Under the pieces are notes generated by a model that had not been told where the DNA came from, ran no database searches, and worked only from the letters and a program-made list of their open reading frames with translations. Below are positions 34,412 to 43,848 of a stretch of 64,000 nt of DNA, piece after piece. The stretch comes from RYN-230 sp963837515 (GTDB lineage Bacteria; Actinomycetota; Actinomycetes; Streptosporangiales; Streptosporangiaceae): the NCBI GenBank assembly GCA_963837515.1, contig CAWINT010000013.1, positions 62,001 through 126,000 on the forward strand. The letters run 5' to 3'. Positions within the stretch are counted from its first letter, which is position 1. The number at the start of each line of letters is the position of its first letter. A program made the translations under genes and the position numbers.

Positions 34412-35971
34412 TCAGTTGCTGCGGCGGATCCTGACGATGGCCGCGGTGGCGGGCGGGACGGTCAGCCCGATACCGGCCGGGTCGGCGGGCAGCGCGTTCC
34501 AGGTGCCGTCCCAGGGCGCGTCGCCGGTGATCTGCGCGCCGCCGAGGGTGGCACCGGGCCCGGAGGCATCACCACCCGGTTCGCCCGGTCCGGCGCCGGT
34601 GAGCGCGAGCAGTTCGGCGCGCACCGGCCCGGGGCCCGGGCCACCAGCCGGGATGACGGTGACCGCCGCATCGGCGGCGCCGCCCCCGTGGGTCTTGTTG
34701 ATGATCGTGACGTAGTCGCCCTCCGGCCCGCCGATGCCGTACGCGGTCACGTTGAGGCCGTCGGCGTTCTCGATCGCGACCGGCTTGACGTGCCCGGCCG
34801 AGCCGACGGTGAAGGCCTTGATGCCGTACCCCTTCGGGGTGACCGCGAAGCGCCGGCCGGGGGCGGCCGGATCCGGGACGACCGTGTCGGTGTAAAGCCA
34901 CTGCTTGTTGTGGAAGTTCACCCCGGCCGCCCCGTGCGCCGCCCACCAGTGCAGGAAATCGAGGGCCCACAGCGCCGACGCGAACGCGTTGCTGGCGCCC
35001 GGGACGCCGGTGAGGTAATCGTTCGCTTCGGTCAGCCGGAACGGCAGCCCCGCCGCGGCCACCGGCGCGAGGTGGGTGCGGTGCAGCCAGGGATACGGGG
35101 TGTAGCTGGTGCCCCGGGGCTGCGCCCCGATCGCGGTGCCATCGAGCCAGTCCGGGGACAGCATGTTGCTGATCGCCTGCCGCGCGGTGGTCTTCCCCGG
35201 GTCCCCGCCGACGTAGTAGTGCTGCGTGAGGCCGCCGATCCGGCCGGAGTCCCGCTCGTCGCGGGCGAACCGCTCGGTCCACGACACCCCGCCGCGCGGG
35301 GATGGAGTGAGGGTCAGCGGCGTGTAGGCCCCGGTGTCCGGGCCGGCCAGCCGGGCCCCGGGCGCGGCGTCCCGGACCGCGTCGGCGAAGTCCCGCCAGG
35401 TGGCCAGGTAGGACGGGTACGCGCTGCCGGGTACCCCCGGGATCTCCTCATAGATCGCCGGGTCGAACGGATGGCCCGGGTAGCTGTGCGAGGCGTGCCA
35501 GTCCGGCTCGTTCCCGATGGCGAAACTGGCCACCTGGCCCCGGTAGTGGCGCCAGATGTAGCCAGCCGCCCGGGCATCGCTTGATTTCAGTTCCGCGACA
35601 GGCTTGGCCGGGGTACTGAGCAGGCGGAAGGAGTAGATGACCTGCGCCCCGGTGGCGGCGGCGAAATCGAACAGGTGATCGATCCCGGTCCAGCCGTCGC
35701 GGCCGGTTCCCGCCGGGGGGTAATGGTCCACCGATCCCCCGCCAATCCGCAGGCTGCGCAGTCCCAGGTTGCGGAACAGGGTGACTAGCGACGTGTTGCC
35801 CGCGCTGAACAGGTAGCCGTCCACGCCGGCGTGGCCGGGATTGAGCGGCCCCCGTTCGAAGCTCAGCCCGGCGAAGTCAGCCGGGACCGGCGGCCCGGGT
35901 GGCCCCCCGTCGATGGCGATCGTGACTCGGCCGGTGCCCACCGCTGGCCGGCGGAGCCACCTCAGCACCAT
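34412..35971 (-). CDS. glycoside hydrolase family 79-like (heparanase/beta-glucuronidase clan) protein
   Basis: 519 residues. It is a TIM-barrel retaining hydrolase pattern: DFAGLSFERGPLN, LRIGGGSVDHY, acid/base Glu in SFAIGNEPDWHAS and nucleophile Glu in FRLTEANDYLTG. A beta-sandwich follows from residue ~410 (YGIGGPEGDYVTIINKTH). GH79 enzymes act on beta-glucuronosyl residues of glycans. No signal peptide is visible after the start (MVLRWLRRPAVG), which is unusual for the family. The true start may lie elsewhere or the protein may be cytoplasmic. It lies directly upstream of the pseudokinase on the same strand. Confidence 0.75.
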   Translation of the reverse strand: MVLRWLRRPAVGTGRVTIAIDGGPPGPPVPADFAGLSFERGPLNPGHAGVDGYLFSAGNTSLVTLFRNLGLRSLRIGGGSVDHYPPAGTGRDGWTGIDHLFDFAAATGAQVIYSFRLLSTPAKPVAELKSSDARAAGYIWRHYRGQVASFAIGNEPDWHASHSYPGHPFDPAIYEEIPGVPGSAYPSYLATWRDFADAVRDAAPGARLAGPDTGAYTPLTLTPSPRGGVSWTERFARDERDSGRIGGLTQHYYVGGDPGKTTARQAISNMLSPDWLDGTAIGAQPRGTSYTPYPWLHRTHLAPVAAAGLPFRLTEANDYLTGVPGASNAFASALWALDFLHWWAAHGAAGVNFHNKQWLYTDTVVPDPAAPGRRFAVTPKGYGIKAFTVGSAGHVKPVAIENADGLNVTAYGIGGPEGDYVTIINKTHGGGAADAAVTVIPAGGPGPGPVRAELLALTGAGPGEPGGDASGPGATLGGAQITGDAPWDGTWNALPADPAGIGLTVPPATAAIVRIRRSN

Positions 35972-38613
35972 GGCCCACGTTCTGCCCCGCTCCGGCCGGG
36001 CCTAACCAGCTGGTCAGGCGGGCACGACGTAGGGGAAAGTGCTGGCCCGCTGCTGCTCCGCGACGGATGGCCGTAGCCCGGAGGGGACGGCGGTGCCGGC
36101 GACGAGGGAGAGCATGGCCTCGGGGGCGTTGTCGTAAGCGCGGCTTCCAGGTGGATCCGGGACTGCGTGGTGGCCCGGGCCCGGCGCAGCCGCTCGCCGT
36201 AGGCCAGCCGGACCCGCGCCACGTCGAACGGCCACTGATCGGCGGTGGGCAGGCTCAGTGCCTGCTCGAAGAGCGCCGGGGCCCGGTCGGCGGCGGCGGC
36301 GATGGCAGCGGACGCCGCGGCCAGGATGGCCAGCCGGGGGGACAGCGCCGCGATATTCGCTTCTTGCATGGCCTGCAGGTGCCGTTCCGCCTCGGCCTGG
36401 CGGTTCGTGCGCACGGCCGCCTCCACCAGGTCCATAACGACCCACAGGCAGTGCGGGACGTGCGACGCCAGGGTGCCGGCCGGGCTCATCGCGGTCGCGT
36501 GCTGATAGGCGCTTTCGAAGTCCCCCTGGCCGAGGTCGGCGAGTACCAGCGCATGATGCGCGAAGGCCTGCGCGGTGCGGGCGCCACGCGGCCCGGCCCA
36601 GCCGATCATCTGGTCGGCCAGCGCCCGGCTGGTGTCGAAGCGGCCCGTGACGGCCGCCAGCAGCGCCTGGTGGTAGCGGAAGTACCAGCCGAAGAACCGG
36701 CCGCCGCGCTCTTCGGCCACCCGGAGCCCCTCGGCGGCCAGGTCCGCCGCTTCCACCCAGTCACCCCGCAGGAAGTCGTTGACACACAGGTCCATCAGCA
36801 TCGCGACGTGCCGCCGCCCCAGGCCCGTTTCGCGCCCCTGGCGGACGATCCGTCACAACGGCTCGCGCAGCTGGGCCAGGCGGTCGGCATACATGCTGGC
36901 GCCCGCCATGTTCGAAACCGTCCCCGGGTCGACCTCCTGATGGATGGTGCGCAGCACGGCCTCCAGCCGGGGCAACGCGGCCACCCCGGTGCGGGCCGGG
37001 TCCGCGAACATGTCGATGGTCAGCACCATCTCCGCTGGCGGCCCGGGAGTGAGCCGGGCCAGCGCGGCGTAGAACGACTCCCACAGCTCACGGCGCCCGC
37101 CGCAGAAGCAGACCAGCGCCACTGTCCACAGCGCATTGATGAGCCCGGGGTCGCCGGCGTCGTAGCCGTGGCTGCCGTCCTCGATGGCCCGCACCAGCAG
37201 GCGGTGGGCGGTATCGATATGGCCGTCGCCGTTGAGTATCACGAACGCGGCCGCGGCGGCGGCGTTCAGCTGGCTGCTCACCTGCAGGCTGGCCTGCCGG
37301 GTGCTCGCCAGCAACTGGGAGGCGTTCGTCATCTCGCCGATGGCCTCGGCACCAAGGTAAGCGGCTTCGGCCAGCCGGCGGCTGCGCTCGGCGGGCTCGG
37401 GACTGAGATCCGCGGCGCGGGTGAACCGAGCCACCGCGCCGGTGTAGTCCCCGCGCCGCCCGACGAGCCGCGCCGCCTCCTCCAGCAGGGACGCCACCTG
37501 CTCATCGGGCTCGACGGTGGCCTCTCCCAGGTGCCAGGCGCGGCGCTCGGGCTGGCCGGCCAGGACCGACGCCAGCGCCTGATGTGCCCGCCGGCGCTCG
37601 GCGGTGGTTGACGCCTCCACCACCGCCGAGCGGATGAGCGGGTGCCGGAAGGTGACTCGGCGGGGGTTGTCGTCGGTCCGCACCAGGCGGTCGCGCTCGG
37701 CGGGACCGAGGTCGTCGAGCTGGTAGCGAGAGCCGGCCGTGGCTTCCAGCACCCGGAGATCACCGGCCCCTTCCAGCGCGGCCGTGAGGAGCAGCGCCCG
37801 CGTCGCAGGCGGCAGCGCGGTAACCCGGGACGCGAACAGCTGCTGCAGCCGTTCACCGAGCGGCAGCACCGACGGCAGCGGCCGCGCCGCCGAGCGCTGG
37901 GCGTCGCTCAGCGCCTGCGGCAACTCCAGCAGCGCCAGCGGGTTGCCTTGCGCTACGCCCAACACGCGGCCCATCACCTGCGGATCCAGGCCGGAGTACC
38001 GCGCGGCTACCAGCTGCGCCGCCGCCTCGTCATCCAGCGGCGGCAGCTCGTACTGCGGCAGCCCGGACCGGTCGAAGTAACTCTGCGCCCCGGTCCGGGC
38101 GGCGGCCAGCAGTCCCGCCCGGCTGCCGACGAGCCGCCGGGCCACGAAACTCAGCACGCCCGCGCTGGCCCGGTCGATCCAAGGCAGGTCGTCCACGATC
38201 AGCAGCACCGGCCCATGCGCGCTCACCTGGCGCAGCAGCAGCAGCGCGGCGTTGGACACCAGCAACCGGTCGGGCGGGGGCCCGGCGCCGAGGCCCAGCG
38301 CGACCTGCAGCGCCTCGCGATGCACGGCGCCGAGCTGGCCGACGTCGCCGAGCAGGGGCAGCAGCGCCTGGTTGAGCCCGGCGAAGCTGACCTCCGCCTC
38401 GAACTCCGCGCCGGCCACCCGCAGGATCCGGGTCCCGGACACCGACCCGGCCAGCGCGTCCAGCAACGCCGTCTTGCCCACGCCGGGGTCCCCGGACACC
38501 AGCAGCGCGCCCCCGCTGACCGCGGCCGTGCGGAAGAAGTCCTGCAGGAAACCGAGATCCCGGGCCCGCCCGACCAGCGCACCCGGAGCGAGGTCCGGCT
38601 GGCTCATGCTCAT
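35962..38613 (-). pseudogene. LuxR-family AAA ATPase regulator, interrupted by a stop and lacking its HTH
   Basis: From ATG 38613 (or 38607) the frame encodes a large ATP-dependent regulator: VGRARDLGFLQDFF, Walker A VSGDPGVGKTALLDA, Walker B VLLIVDDLPWID and a winged segment with TPR-like helices. A TGA at 36853-36855 interrupts it after ADRLAQLREPL. The same frame then resumes with GRRHVAMLMDLCVNDFL and continues TPR-like to about 36120, where sequence similarity ends in Pro/Ser-rich filler. The C-terminal LuxR helix-turn-helix is missing. Both lesions point to a dead gene. Its 3' end overlaps the GH79 start by 10 bases. Confidence 0.75.
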
Positions 38614-38727
38614 CTGCCCTGCCGCAGTCTTTCCAGCTCCCGCAGGGGGCGTTCCCCGGTCGGCAGGTCCCAGCATAAGTCGGCCAACTGCACCAGCCCA
38701 TCCGCAGCAGGGCTGGCCGTGGCACCG

Positions 38728-38901
38728 CTATTTCATGCAGACGCAGAAACGGCCAGAGAATTCGTCCAGCGCGGCCAGGCGGCCCTCCTCGAACGCCTGC
38801 TCCCACAGGTCGCTCAGCACCCGCCGGGACGCCTCGTCGTCCCGGCCCAGCGCCCGCACCGCCCGATCTACCGCCTGTGCCTGCTGCTCGCGCACCGTCA
38901 T
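38728..38901 (-). CDS. 57-residue unassigned small protein downstream of argG
   Basis: ATG 38901 with AAGGG eight bases upstream. The product is acidic-basic helical: MTVREQQAQAVDRAVRALG, then SRRVLSDLWEQAFEEGRLAA, ending FSGRFCVCMK. Codon third positions are strongly G/C, and the reading frame closes with a natural TAG. It lies between argG and the broken LuxR regulator on the same strand. The family is unknown. Confidence 0.55.
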   Translation of the reverse strand: MTVREQQAQAVDRAVRALGRDDEASRRVLSDLWEQAFEEGRLAALDEFSGRFCVCMK

Positions 38902-39121
38902 CTCCCGTGCCCTTGGCCGCTGAGTACAGGCTGCCTCCGTCCCCGGAGCCGCGGCCAGAGGCGCACGGGCTGGGCCACCAGGACCTTAGCCAGGTCCGGC
39001 ACCGGATCGGGTGCGTCCAGGGCAGCGCGCGATCACGGCTTCCGGCCGACCGCTCCCGCGATCTTCAGCCGGGTAGGTGCCGCCGGGATCGCGGCGTTAC
39101 GCGCCCGGAGCTCCCGGCCGG

Positions 39122-40564
39122 TCAGTCGGTACCGGACTCCATGGCGGCACGGTCGAGGAACTCGTCCTCCTCATCCACCTCACCGCGGGAGGCGATCGCC
39201 TCGGCTCCCCCCTGCGGCATCTCGCCCACCAGCTCGGTCCGCGCCGCCGCCCCGATCAGCTGGGCGTGCGCGGCGCCGACCATGCCCAGGCTGGCGTACT
39301 GCTCCAGCTTGGCCCGCGAGTCGGCGATGTCCAGGTTGCGCATGGTGAGCTGGCCGATCCGGTCCAGCGGGCCGAACGCGGAATCCTCGGTGCGCTCCAT
39401 CGACAGCTTGTCCGGGTGGTAGCTGAACGCGGGACCGGTGGTGTCGAGGATCGAGTAGTCCTCGCCGCGGCGCAGCCGCACGGTGACCTGGCCGGTGACC
39501 GCGGCGCCCACCCAGCGCTGCAGCGACTCGCGCAGCATCAGCGCCTGCGGGTCCAGCCAGCGGCCCTCGTACATCAGCCGCCCCAGCCGGCGGCCCTCGG
39601 TGTGGTAGTTCGCGATCGTGTCCTCGTTATGCATCGCGTTGACCAGCCGCTCGTAAGCCGCGTGCAGTAGCGCCATGCCCGGCGCCTCGTAGATGCCCCG
39701 GCTCTTGGCCTCGATGATCCGGTTCTCGATCTGGTCGGACATGCCCAGGCCGTGCCGCCCCGCGATCGCGTTGGCCTGCATGACCAGCTCGGCGGGTGTG
39801 GCGAACTCCGACCCGTTGATCGTGACCGGCCGGCCGCGCTCGAAGCCGATCGTGACGTCTTCCGGCGCGATCTCGACCGCCGGGTCCCAGAACCGCACAC
39901 CCATGATCGGCTCGACCGTCTCGATCCCGTTCTGCAGGTGCTCCAGGGTCTTGGCCTCGTGCGTGGCCCCCCAGATGTTCGCGTCGGTGGAGTAGGCCTT
40001 CTCCGCGCTATCGCGGTAGGGCAGGGCATGGTCGTGCATCCACGCGCTCATCTCGCGGCGGCCCCCTAGCTCGCTGACGAACGCGGGATCGAGCCACGGC
40101 TTGTAGATGCGCAGGTTGGGATTGGCCAGCAGCCCGTAGCGGTAGAACCGCTCGATGTCGTTGCCCTTGAACGTCGAGCCGTCGCCCCAGATCTGGACGT
40201 CATCCTCGAGCATGGCGCGGACCAGCAGCGTGCCGGTGACCGCCCGGCCCAGTGGGGTGGTGTTGAAGTAGGCCCGGCCGCCCGAGCGGATGTGGAACGC
40301 CCCGCAGGTCAGCGCGGCCAGCCCTTCTTCGACCAGCGCCGCGCGGCAATCGACCAGCCGGGAGATCTCCGCGCCATACGACGTGGCCCGTCCGGGGACC
40401 GAGTCGATGTCGGTCTCGTCGTACTGCCCGATGTCGGCCGTGTAGGTACAGGGCACCGCGCCCTTATCGCGCATCCACGCGACCGCGACCGACGTGTCGA
40501 GCCCGCCGGAGAAGGCAATGCCGACCCGTTCGCCGATGGGGAGGGAAGTTAGCACCTTGGACAC
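39122..40564 (-). CDS. argG: argininosuccinate synthase
   Basis: 480 residues from GTG 40564. P-loop-like PPi motif GIAFSGGLDTSVAVAWM near residue 17, TADIGQYDETDID, GRAYFNTTPLGRAVT, GDGSTFKGNDIERFYRYGL and AYSTDANIWGATHEA. It joins citrulline and aspartate with ATP in the cytoplasm, the penultimate step of arginine synthesis. The length and motifs fit the longer, E. coli-like subtype rather than the ~400-residue actinobacterial form usually next to argH; no other arg genes are near. The C-terminal tail (GEVDEEDEFLDRAAME) is acidic. An ArgR-type operator lies at 40586-40599, and the short leader suggests a leaderless or near-leaderless message. Confidence 0.93.
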   Translation of the reverse strand: MSKVLTSLPIGERVGIAFSGGLDTSVAVAWMRDKGAVPCTYTADIGQYDETDIDSVPGRATSYGAEISRLVDCRAALVEEGLAALTCGAFHIRSGGRAYFNTTPLGRAVTGTLLVRAMLEDDVQIWGDGSTFKGNDIERFYRYGLLANPNLRIYKPWLDPAFVSELGGRREMSAWMHDHALPYRDSAEKAYSTDANIWGATHEAKTLEHLQNGIETVEPIMGVRFWDPAVEIAPEDVTIGFERGRPVTINGSEFATPAELVMQANAIAGRHGLGMSDQIENRIIEAKSRGIYEAPGMALLHAAYERLVNAMHNEDTIANYHTEGRRLGRLMYEGRWLDPQALMLRESLQRWVGAAVTGQVTVRLRRGEDYSILDTTGPAFSYHPDKLSMERTEDSAFGPLDRIGQLTMRNLDIADSRAKLEQYASLGMVGAAHAQLIGAAARTELVGEMPQGGAEAIASRGEVDEEDEFLDRAAMESGTD

Positions 40565-40585
40565 CCGTAAAAGTATGCCGCTGTA

Positions 40586-40599
40586 TGCATGATTATGCA
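40586..40599 (-). promoter_or_regulatory. ARG-box-like operator for argG
   Basis: TGCATGATTATGCA is an inverted repeat (TGCAT, 4 bases, ATGCA). It differs from the classical ArgR half-sites TGAAT/ATTCA by one base in each arm. It lies 22 bases upstream of the argG GTG, in an AT-rich island, where it would overlap the promoter. Arginine repression by ArgR is the expected mode. Confidence 0.65.
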
Positions 40600-40736
40600 A
40601 GTTGCGGCTCACCTACACCACTCCGGCGCTCCGCCAGGACGTCGAGGTCATCGGGGAGGCCAGCGCGGCCGAGCGCCGTCATCCTGCCGGTGCGGCAGCG
40701 GTAGTCCTCGGGCCCCTCGCGTCCGGGCCCGTCGCG

Positions 40737-42581
40737 TCACCAGCCCACTGCGACCACCAGGTACTGCGGGTTAGTGGTGGAGATGTCCGAGGACTGGCCC
40801 GCGTAGTCGTCGTACGGGAACCCGTACTGCCGCCCATTGATCGCGTTCTCGTGCCAGAACTGGGCGTAGTAGTTGGCCGGGGCCGCCTGGTAGAAGCTGG
40901 CCGGGTCCGCCTGCTGCGCGGCCGGCAGCTGCGCCACGTGGCGGTTCAGCCCGGCGCACAGCTGCGGGTTGGCGGCCAGCGTCCCCCCGCAGCCGAAGAT
41001 CTGCGCGGTGGAGTCACTGGTGTCCCCCACCGAGGCCGCATAGCCGGTGTAGTAGCTGGCGTAGGCGCCGCCGGGCTGGAAGGCCGGATCGTTGCCTGGA
41101 GAGGGGATGCCGTACGGCGCGTCGTCGGTGGCCAGTTCCCGGAATGCGGCGGGCACCGAACTCTGGAACCGGGCGAAGGTGGCTCCCCGGCTCTCCTGGA
41201 AGGTGGCGTAGTTCTCGCCCACCTCCTGGTCGAACCCGTTGTGGCCGTGCAGCAGCAGGGCCAGCTTGAGACCGAACCGGTCCACCCGCGTGGTGTCCAC
41301 GTTGATCGACGACGCACCGACCGTGAATTCGATGAAGTCGTAGTAGGGACTGTTCGGTGAGCCGAGGTAGAAGTACATCCGCCCGGCCGAGTTGGCGGCC
41401 ATGTCGATGTAGGGCTGCTGGGCGATCGACTTCTCCTGCCCGTTGAAGCTCCAGTAGACCTCGCTGTCCGGGTACTGCCCATTGGTCTGGTTGACGATGG
41501 CGAACTCCAGCACGTTGCCCGCCGCGGGAATCGCGCTCGTATTTCCCCAGAACGAGGCCTGCGGCGCGCCGGTCCCCCCCGTCGAGCCGGTGCCCCCGGT
41601 CGAGCCCGCGGTGTACACCCCGAACTCCCACAGGCTGTAGCCGTAGGGGGTGGCCCGGGCGGTGCCGTACACCCTGATGTAGCGGCCGGTGCCGGCCACT
41701 GAGAGGGTCTGCCGTCCCCCGGTGCCGGCGCTGGTGGAGTAGATCGTGGTCCAGGCTGTTCCATCCGCGGAGACCTGGATCTGGAACGCGGTGGCGAAGG
41801 CCGCCTCCCAGTCCAGGGTCACTTCGCAGATGCTCTGGCTGGTACCCAGGTCCACCTGCAGCCACTGCGGGTCGGCGAAGGCGCTGGACCAGCGGGTGCT
41901 GGTGTTGCCGTTGACCGCCGCGGACGCCGGGAAGCTGGCGCTCTCCAGCGACGAGGCGGTGGCCGGCTGGTTCAGCGCCGCATCGGTAGTGCCGCACGAC
42001 GAACTGCCGGCCGTGCCATAGACCTGGAACTCCCAGAGCGAGTACCCGTACGGGGTGGCCCGCGCCGTGCCGTACATCCGCACGTACCGACCGGTCCCGG
42101 CGACGGTCAGCGTCTGGGTGCCGCCCGTTCCCGTGGCGGTCGAGTAGATCGTGGTCCAGGCCGTCCCGTCGGCGGAGACCTGAATCTGGAACGCGGTGGC
42201 GTAGGCCGCCTCCCAGTCCAGCACGACCTGGCTGACGGACGCGCTGGCGCCGAGGTCCACCTCCAGCCACTGCGGGTCGCTGAACGCGCTGGACCAGCGG
42301 GTGCTGGTGTTGCCGTCGACCGCCGCGGACGCCGGGAAGCTGGCATTCTCCAGCGACGAGGCGGTCGCGGTCTTGCCCTGGGACAACAGGGTGGCTGCCT
42401 CGGCCGGGTGAGCCGTGCCGCCGAGCAGCGCGGCGGCCAGCACCAACGCGGCGGCCAGCAGGCCCGCGAGCCGGTACCGGGGCCGAGGGCGCGCACCGGC
42501 CAGCAGATGGCCGTGACGGGTGAGCCGGCCAGCGACCGGTAAGGAATGACTGGACGGGCAGAACCGGAACGCTGGGCGCAT
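40737..42581 (-). CDS. secreted GH64-like beta-1,3-glucanase with two N-terminal discoidin (F5/8 type C) domains
   Basis: 614 residues; GGAGAG lies five bases before the ATG. A signal peptide (LAGLLAAALVLAAALLGGTAHPAEA) is followed by two near-identical ~125-residue carbohydrate-binding domains, each with ASFPASAAV, GNTSTRWSSAF and DPQWL, and ending ATPYGYSLWEFQVY or a close variant. A short Gly/Ser/Thr linker leads to the C-terminal domain: FWGNTSAIPAAGNVLEFAIV, EVYWSFNGQEKSIAQQPYIDM and RMYFYLGSPNSPYYDFIEF. This matches GH64-type laminaripentaose-producing glucanases. It probably attacks fungal or plant beta-1,3-glucan outside the cell. The twin domains look recently duplicated. Confidence 0.85.
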   Translation of the reverse strand: MRPAFRFCPSSHSLPVAGRLTRHGHLLAGARPRPRYRLAGLLAAALVLAAALLGGTAHPAEAATLLSQGKTATASSLENASFPASAAVDGNTSTRWSSAFSDPQWLEVDLGASASVSQVVLDWEAAYATAFQIQVSADGTAWTTIYSTATGTGGTQTLTVAGTGRYVRMYGTARATPYGYSLWEFQVYGTAGSSSCGTTDAALNQPATASSLESASFPASAAVNGNTSTRWSSAFADPQWLQVDLGTSQSICEVTLDWEAAFATAFQIQVSADGTAWTTIYSTSAGTGGRQTLSVAGTGRYIRVYGTARATPYGYSLWEFGVYTAGSTGGTGSTGGTGAPQASFWGNTSAIPAAGNVLEFAIVNQTNGQYPDSEVYWSFNGQEKSIAQQPYIDMAANSAGRMYFYLGSPNSPYYDFIEFTVGASSINVDTTRVDRFGLKLALLLHGHNGFDQEVGENYATFQESRGATFARFQSSVPAAFRELATDDAPYGIPSPGNDPAFQPGGAYASYYTGYAASVGDTSDSTAQIFGCGGTLAANPQLCAGLNRHVAQLPAAQQADPASFYQAAPANYYAQFWHENAINGRQYGFPYDDYAGQSSDISTTNPQYLVVAVGW

Positions 42582-42600
42582 GGCATCTCTCCATCGCGAG

Positions 42601-42624
42601 GCCTTGATTCAAGGCTTAAATTAA
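42601..42624 (-). promoter_or_regulatory. palindromic operator region of the glucanase gene
   Basis: The perfect palindrome GCCTTGATTCAAGGC (42601-42615) is followed by the AT-only palindrome TTAAATTAA (42616-42624), about 20-40 bases upstream of the start codon at 42581. The position fits a promoter -10/-35 zone under repression by a substrate-responsive regulator such as LacI or GntR type. Confidence 0.5.
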
Positions 42625-42688
42625 TGCGTAACGTAACGACCGGTGCTGGTGCCGTCAAGGCCGCGGCGGTGACCCGGGATCGCTGGGC

Positions 42689-43552
42689 TCAGGCGGTAGC
42701 GGCCCGCCCGGCGGGCCGGGCCAGCAGCATCACCGACACGACGATGACGGCCAGGCCCAGTACCTCACCGAGCAGGGCCAGGGAGCTACTGGCCGGGATC
42801 TCCTGGAACACCAGGATGCCGAAGAACATCCCGGCCAGCGGATTCGCCACGCTGAGGGCCGGCAGGGACACACCCAGCGGGCCGTGGGCGTAAGCGCGCT
42901 GGTGCATGATGAACGCCCAGGCTCCCAGCACCGCCAGTGTCCACAGGGGCCACCCGGTGAGGAGGCTGAGTGGGTCATGCAGTGCGGCATGTATCGCATG
43001 CACGGCGGCCTTGAGCACCCCGCCGATCACCCCGTAGAGAATCCCCGCGGCCAGGCCCAGGGCGAACCCGGCCACCGCCCCGGAGCGGGCCTTCAGCCCG
43101 ATGACGGAGCCGAGGCCGGCCGCCACCGCACCGGCCGCGATGACGACCGCCGCCGCCCCCGAGTCCGGGGCGGACTGCCCGCCACTGGGATGGGCGGAGA
43201 GCACGAACAGCGCCACCCCGGCCGCCAGCATCGCCGCCGCCGCGATCTGCCCCGCGGCAGGCCGGGCCCGTTCCAGCATCGCCCGCATCGGCAGGGCCAC
43301 CGCCACGCCCATCACCAGTACCGGCTCTACGACCACCAGCGCGCCGGAGCGGAGTGCCGCTGCGTGCAACAGGGCCCCGGCCAGCGCCACCGCCAGGCCG
43401 ATCAGCCACCGGCGGCGCTGCACCAGCCGCCACACCAGGTGGAGGCCGCCGCGGTAGCCCTCCTCCCCGGAGGCGGCCTGATGCTGCAGGGCTGACGCGA
43501 GCGCCAGGCAGATCGCGGCCACAGCCGCATAACCGACCGCGCTCAGGCTCAC
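42689..43552 (-). CDS. DMT-superfamily (EamA-like) transporter
   Basis: 287 residues from GTG 43552, preceded by GGGGGC; ATG 43567 and the frame to 43597 are alternatives. About nine to ten membrane helices: VGYAAVAAICLALASALQHQ, WLIGLAVALAGALLHAAAL, VVEPVLVMGVAVALPM and so on. The helix 3-4 pattern LVVVEPVLVMG and late AVANPLAGMFFGILVFQE-like sequence (LSVANPLAGMFFG) are typical of DMT permeases near glycosyl or magnesium-transporter-like groups. The substrate is unknown. It diverges from the NERD gene. Confidence 0.8.
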   Translation of the reverse strand: MSLSAVGYAAVAAICLALASALQHQAASGEEGYRGGLHLVWRLVQRRRWLIGLAVALAGALLHAAALRSGALVVVEPVLVMGVAVALPMRAMLERARPAAGQIAAAAMLAAGVALFVLSAHPSGGQSAPDSGAAAVVIAAGAVAAGLGSVIGLKARSGAVAGFALGLAAGILYGVIGGVLKAAVHAIHAALHDPLSLLTGWPLWTLAVLGAWAFIMHQRAYAHGPLGVSLPALSVANPLAGMFFGILVFQEIPASSSLALLGEVLGLAVIVVSVMLLARPAGRAATA

Positions 43553-43629
43553 GACGCCCCCACACATTGCCGCACCGGGAGCCTCGCCCCGGCGCACCCG
43601 GCGGCCGTCACATCGCAGCTCCGAAAGAC

Positions 43630-43648
43630 TTCTACGACCGATGTAGAA
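43630..43648. promoter_or_regulatory. inverted repeat TTCTAC-N7-GTAGAA in a divergent promoter region
   Basis: Perfect 6-bp arms spaced 7 bases apart lie between the DMT transporter (minus) and NERD (plus) genes, 78 bases from the former start. The layout fits a dimeric repressor site. Confidence 0.4.
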
Positions 43649-43848
43649 CCCAGCCCGAGAGTAGCCGATAACTGGCCGGGGACCGGGTGCCGAATCCGTC
43701 CCGTGGTGGGGTCATTGCACGTGGATGGCATCCTGCCCGCGCCGTGGCATGAATGTGTCGCAAGGAGTCATTCCGCCGGGTCCGGGCCCTGAGTAGCGTG
43801 ACCGTCCGGGCGGCCGGGCGGCCGGGCGTCCCGCTGGAGGGCAGCACG

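Noticed and set aside
36014..36130. Separate small gene ending in FPYVVPA
   Set aside because: A short tail with decent codon use, but it has no start or ribosome site and cannot be assigned; it may be a fused remnant of another gene.
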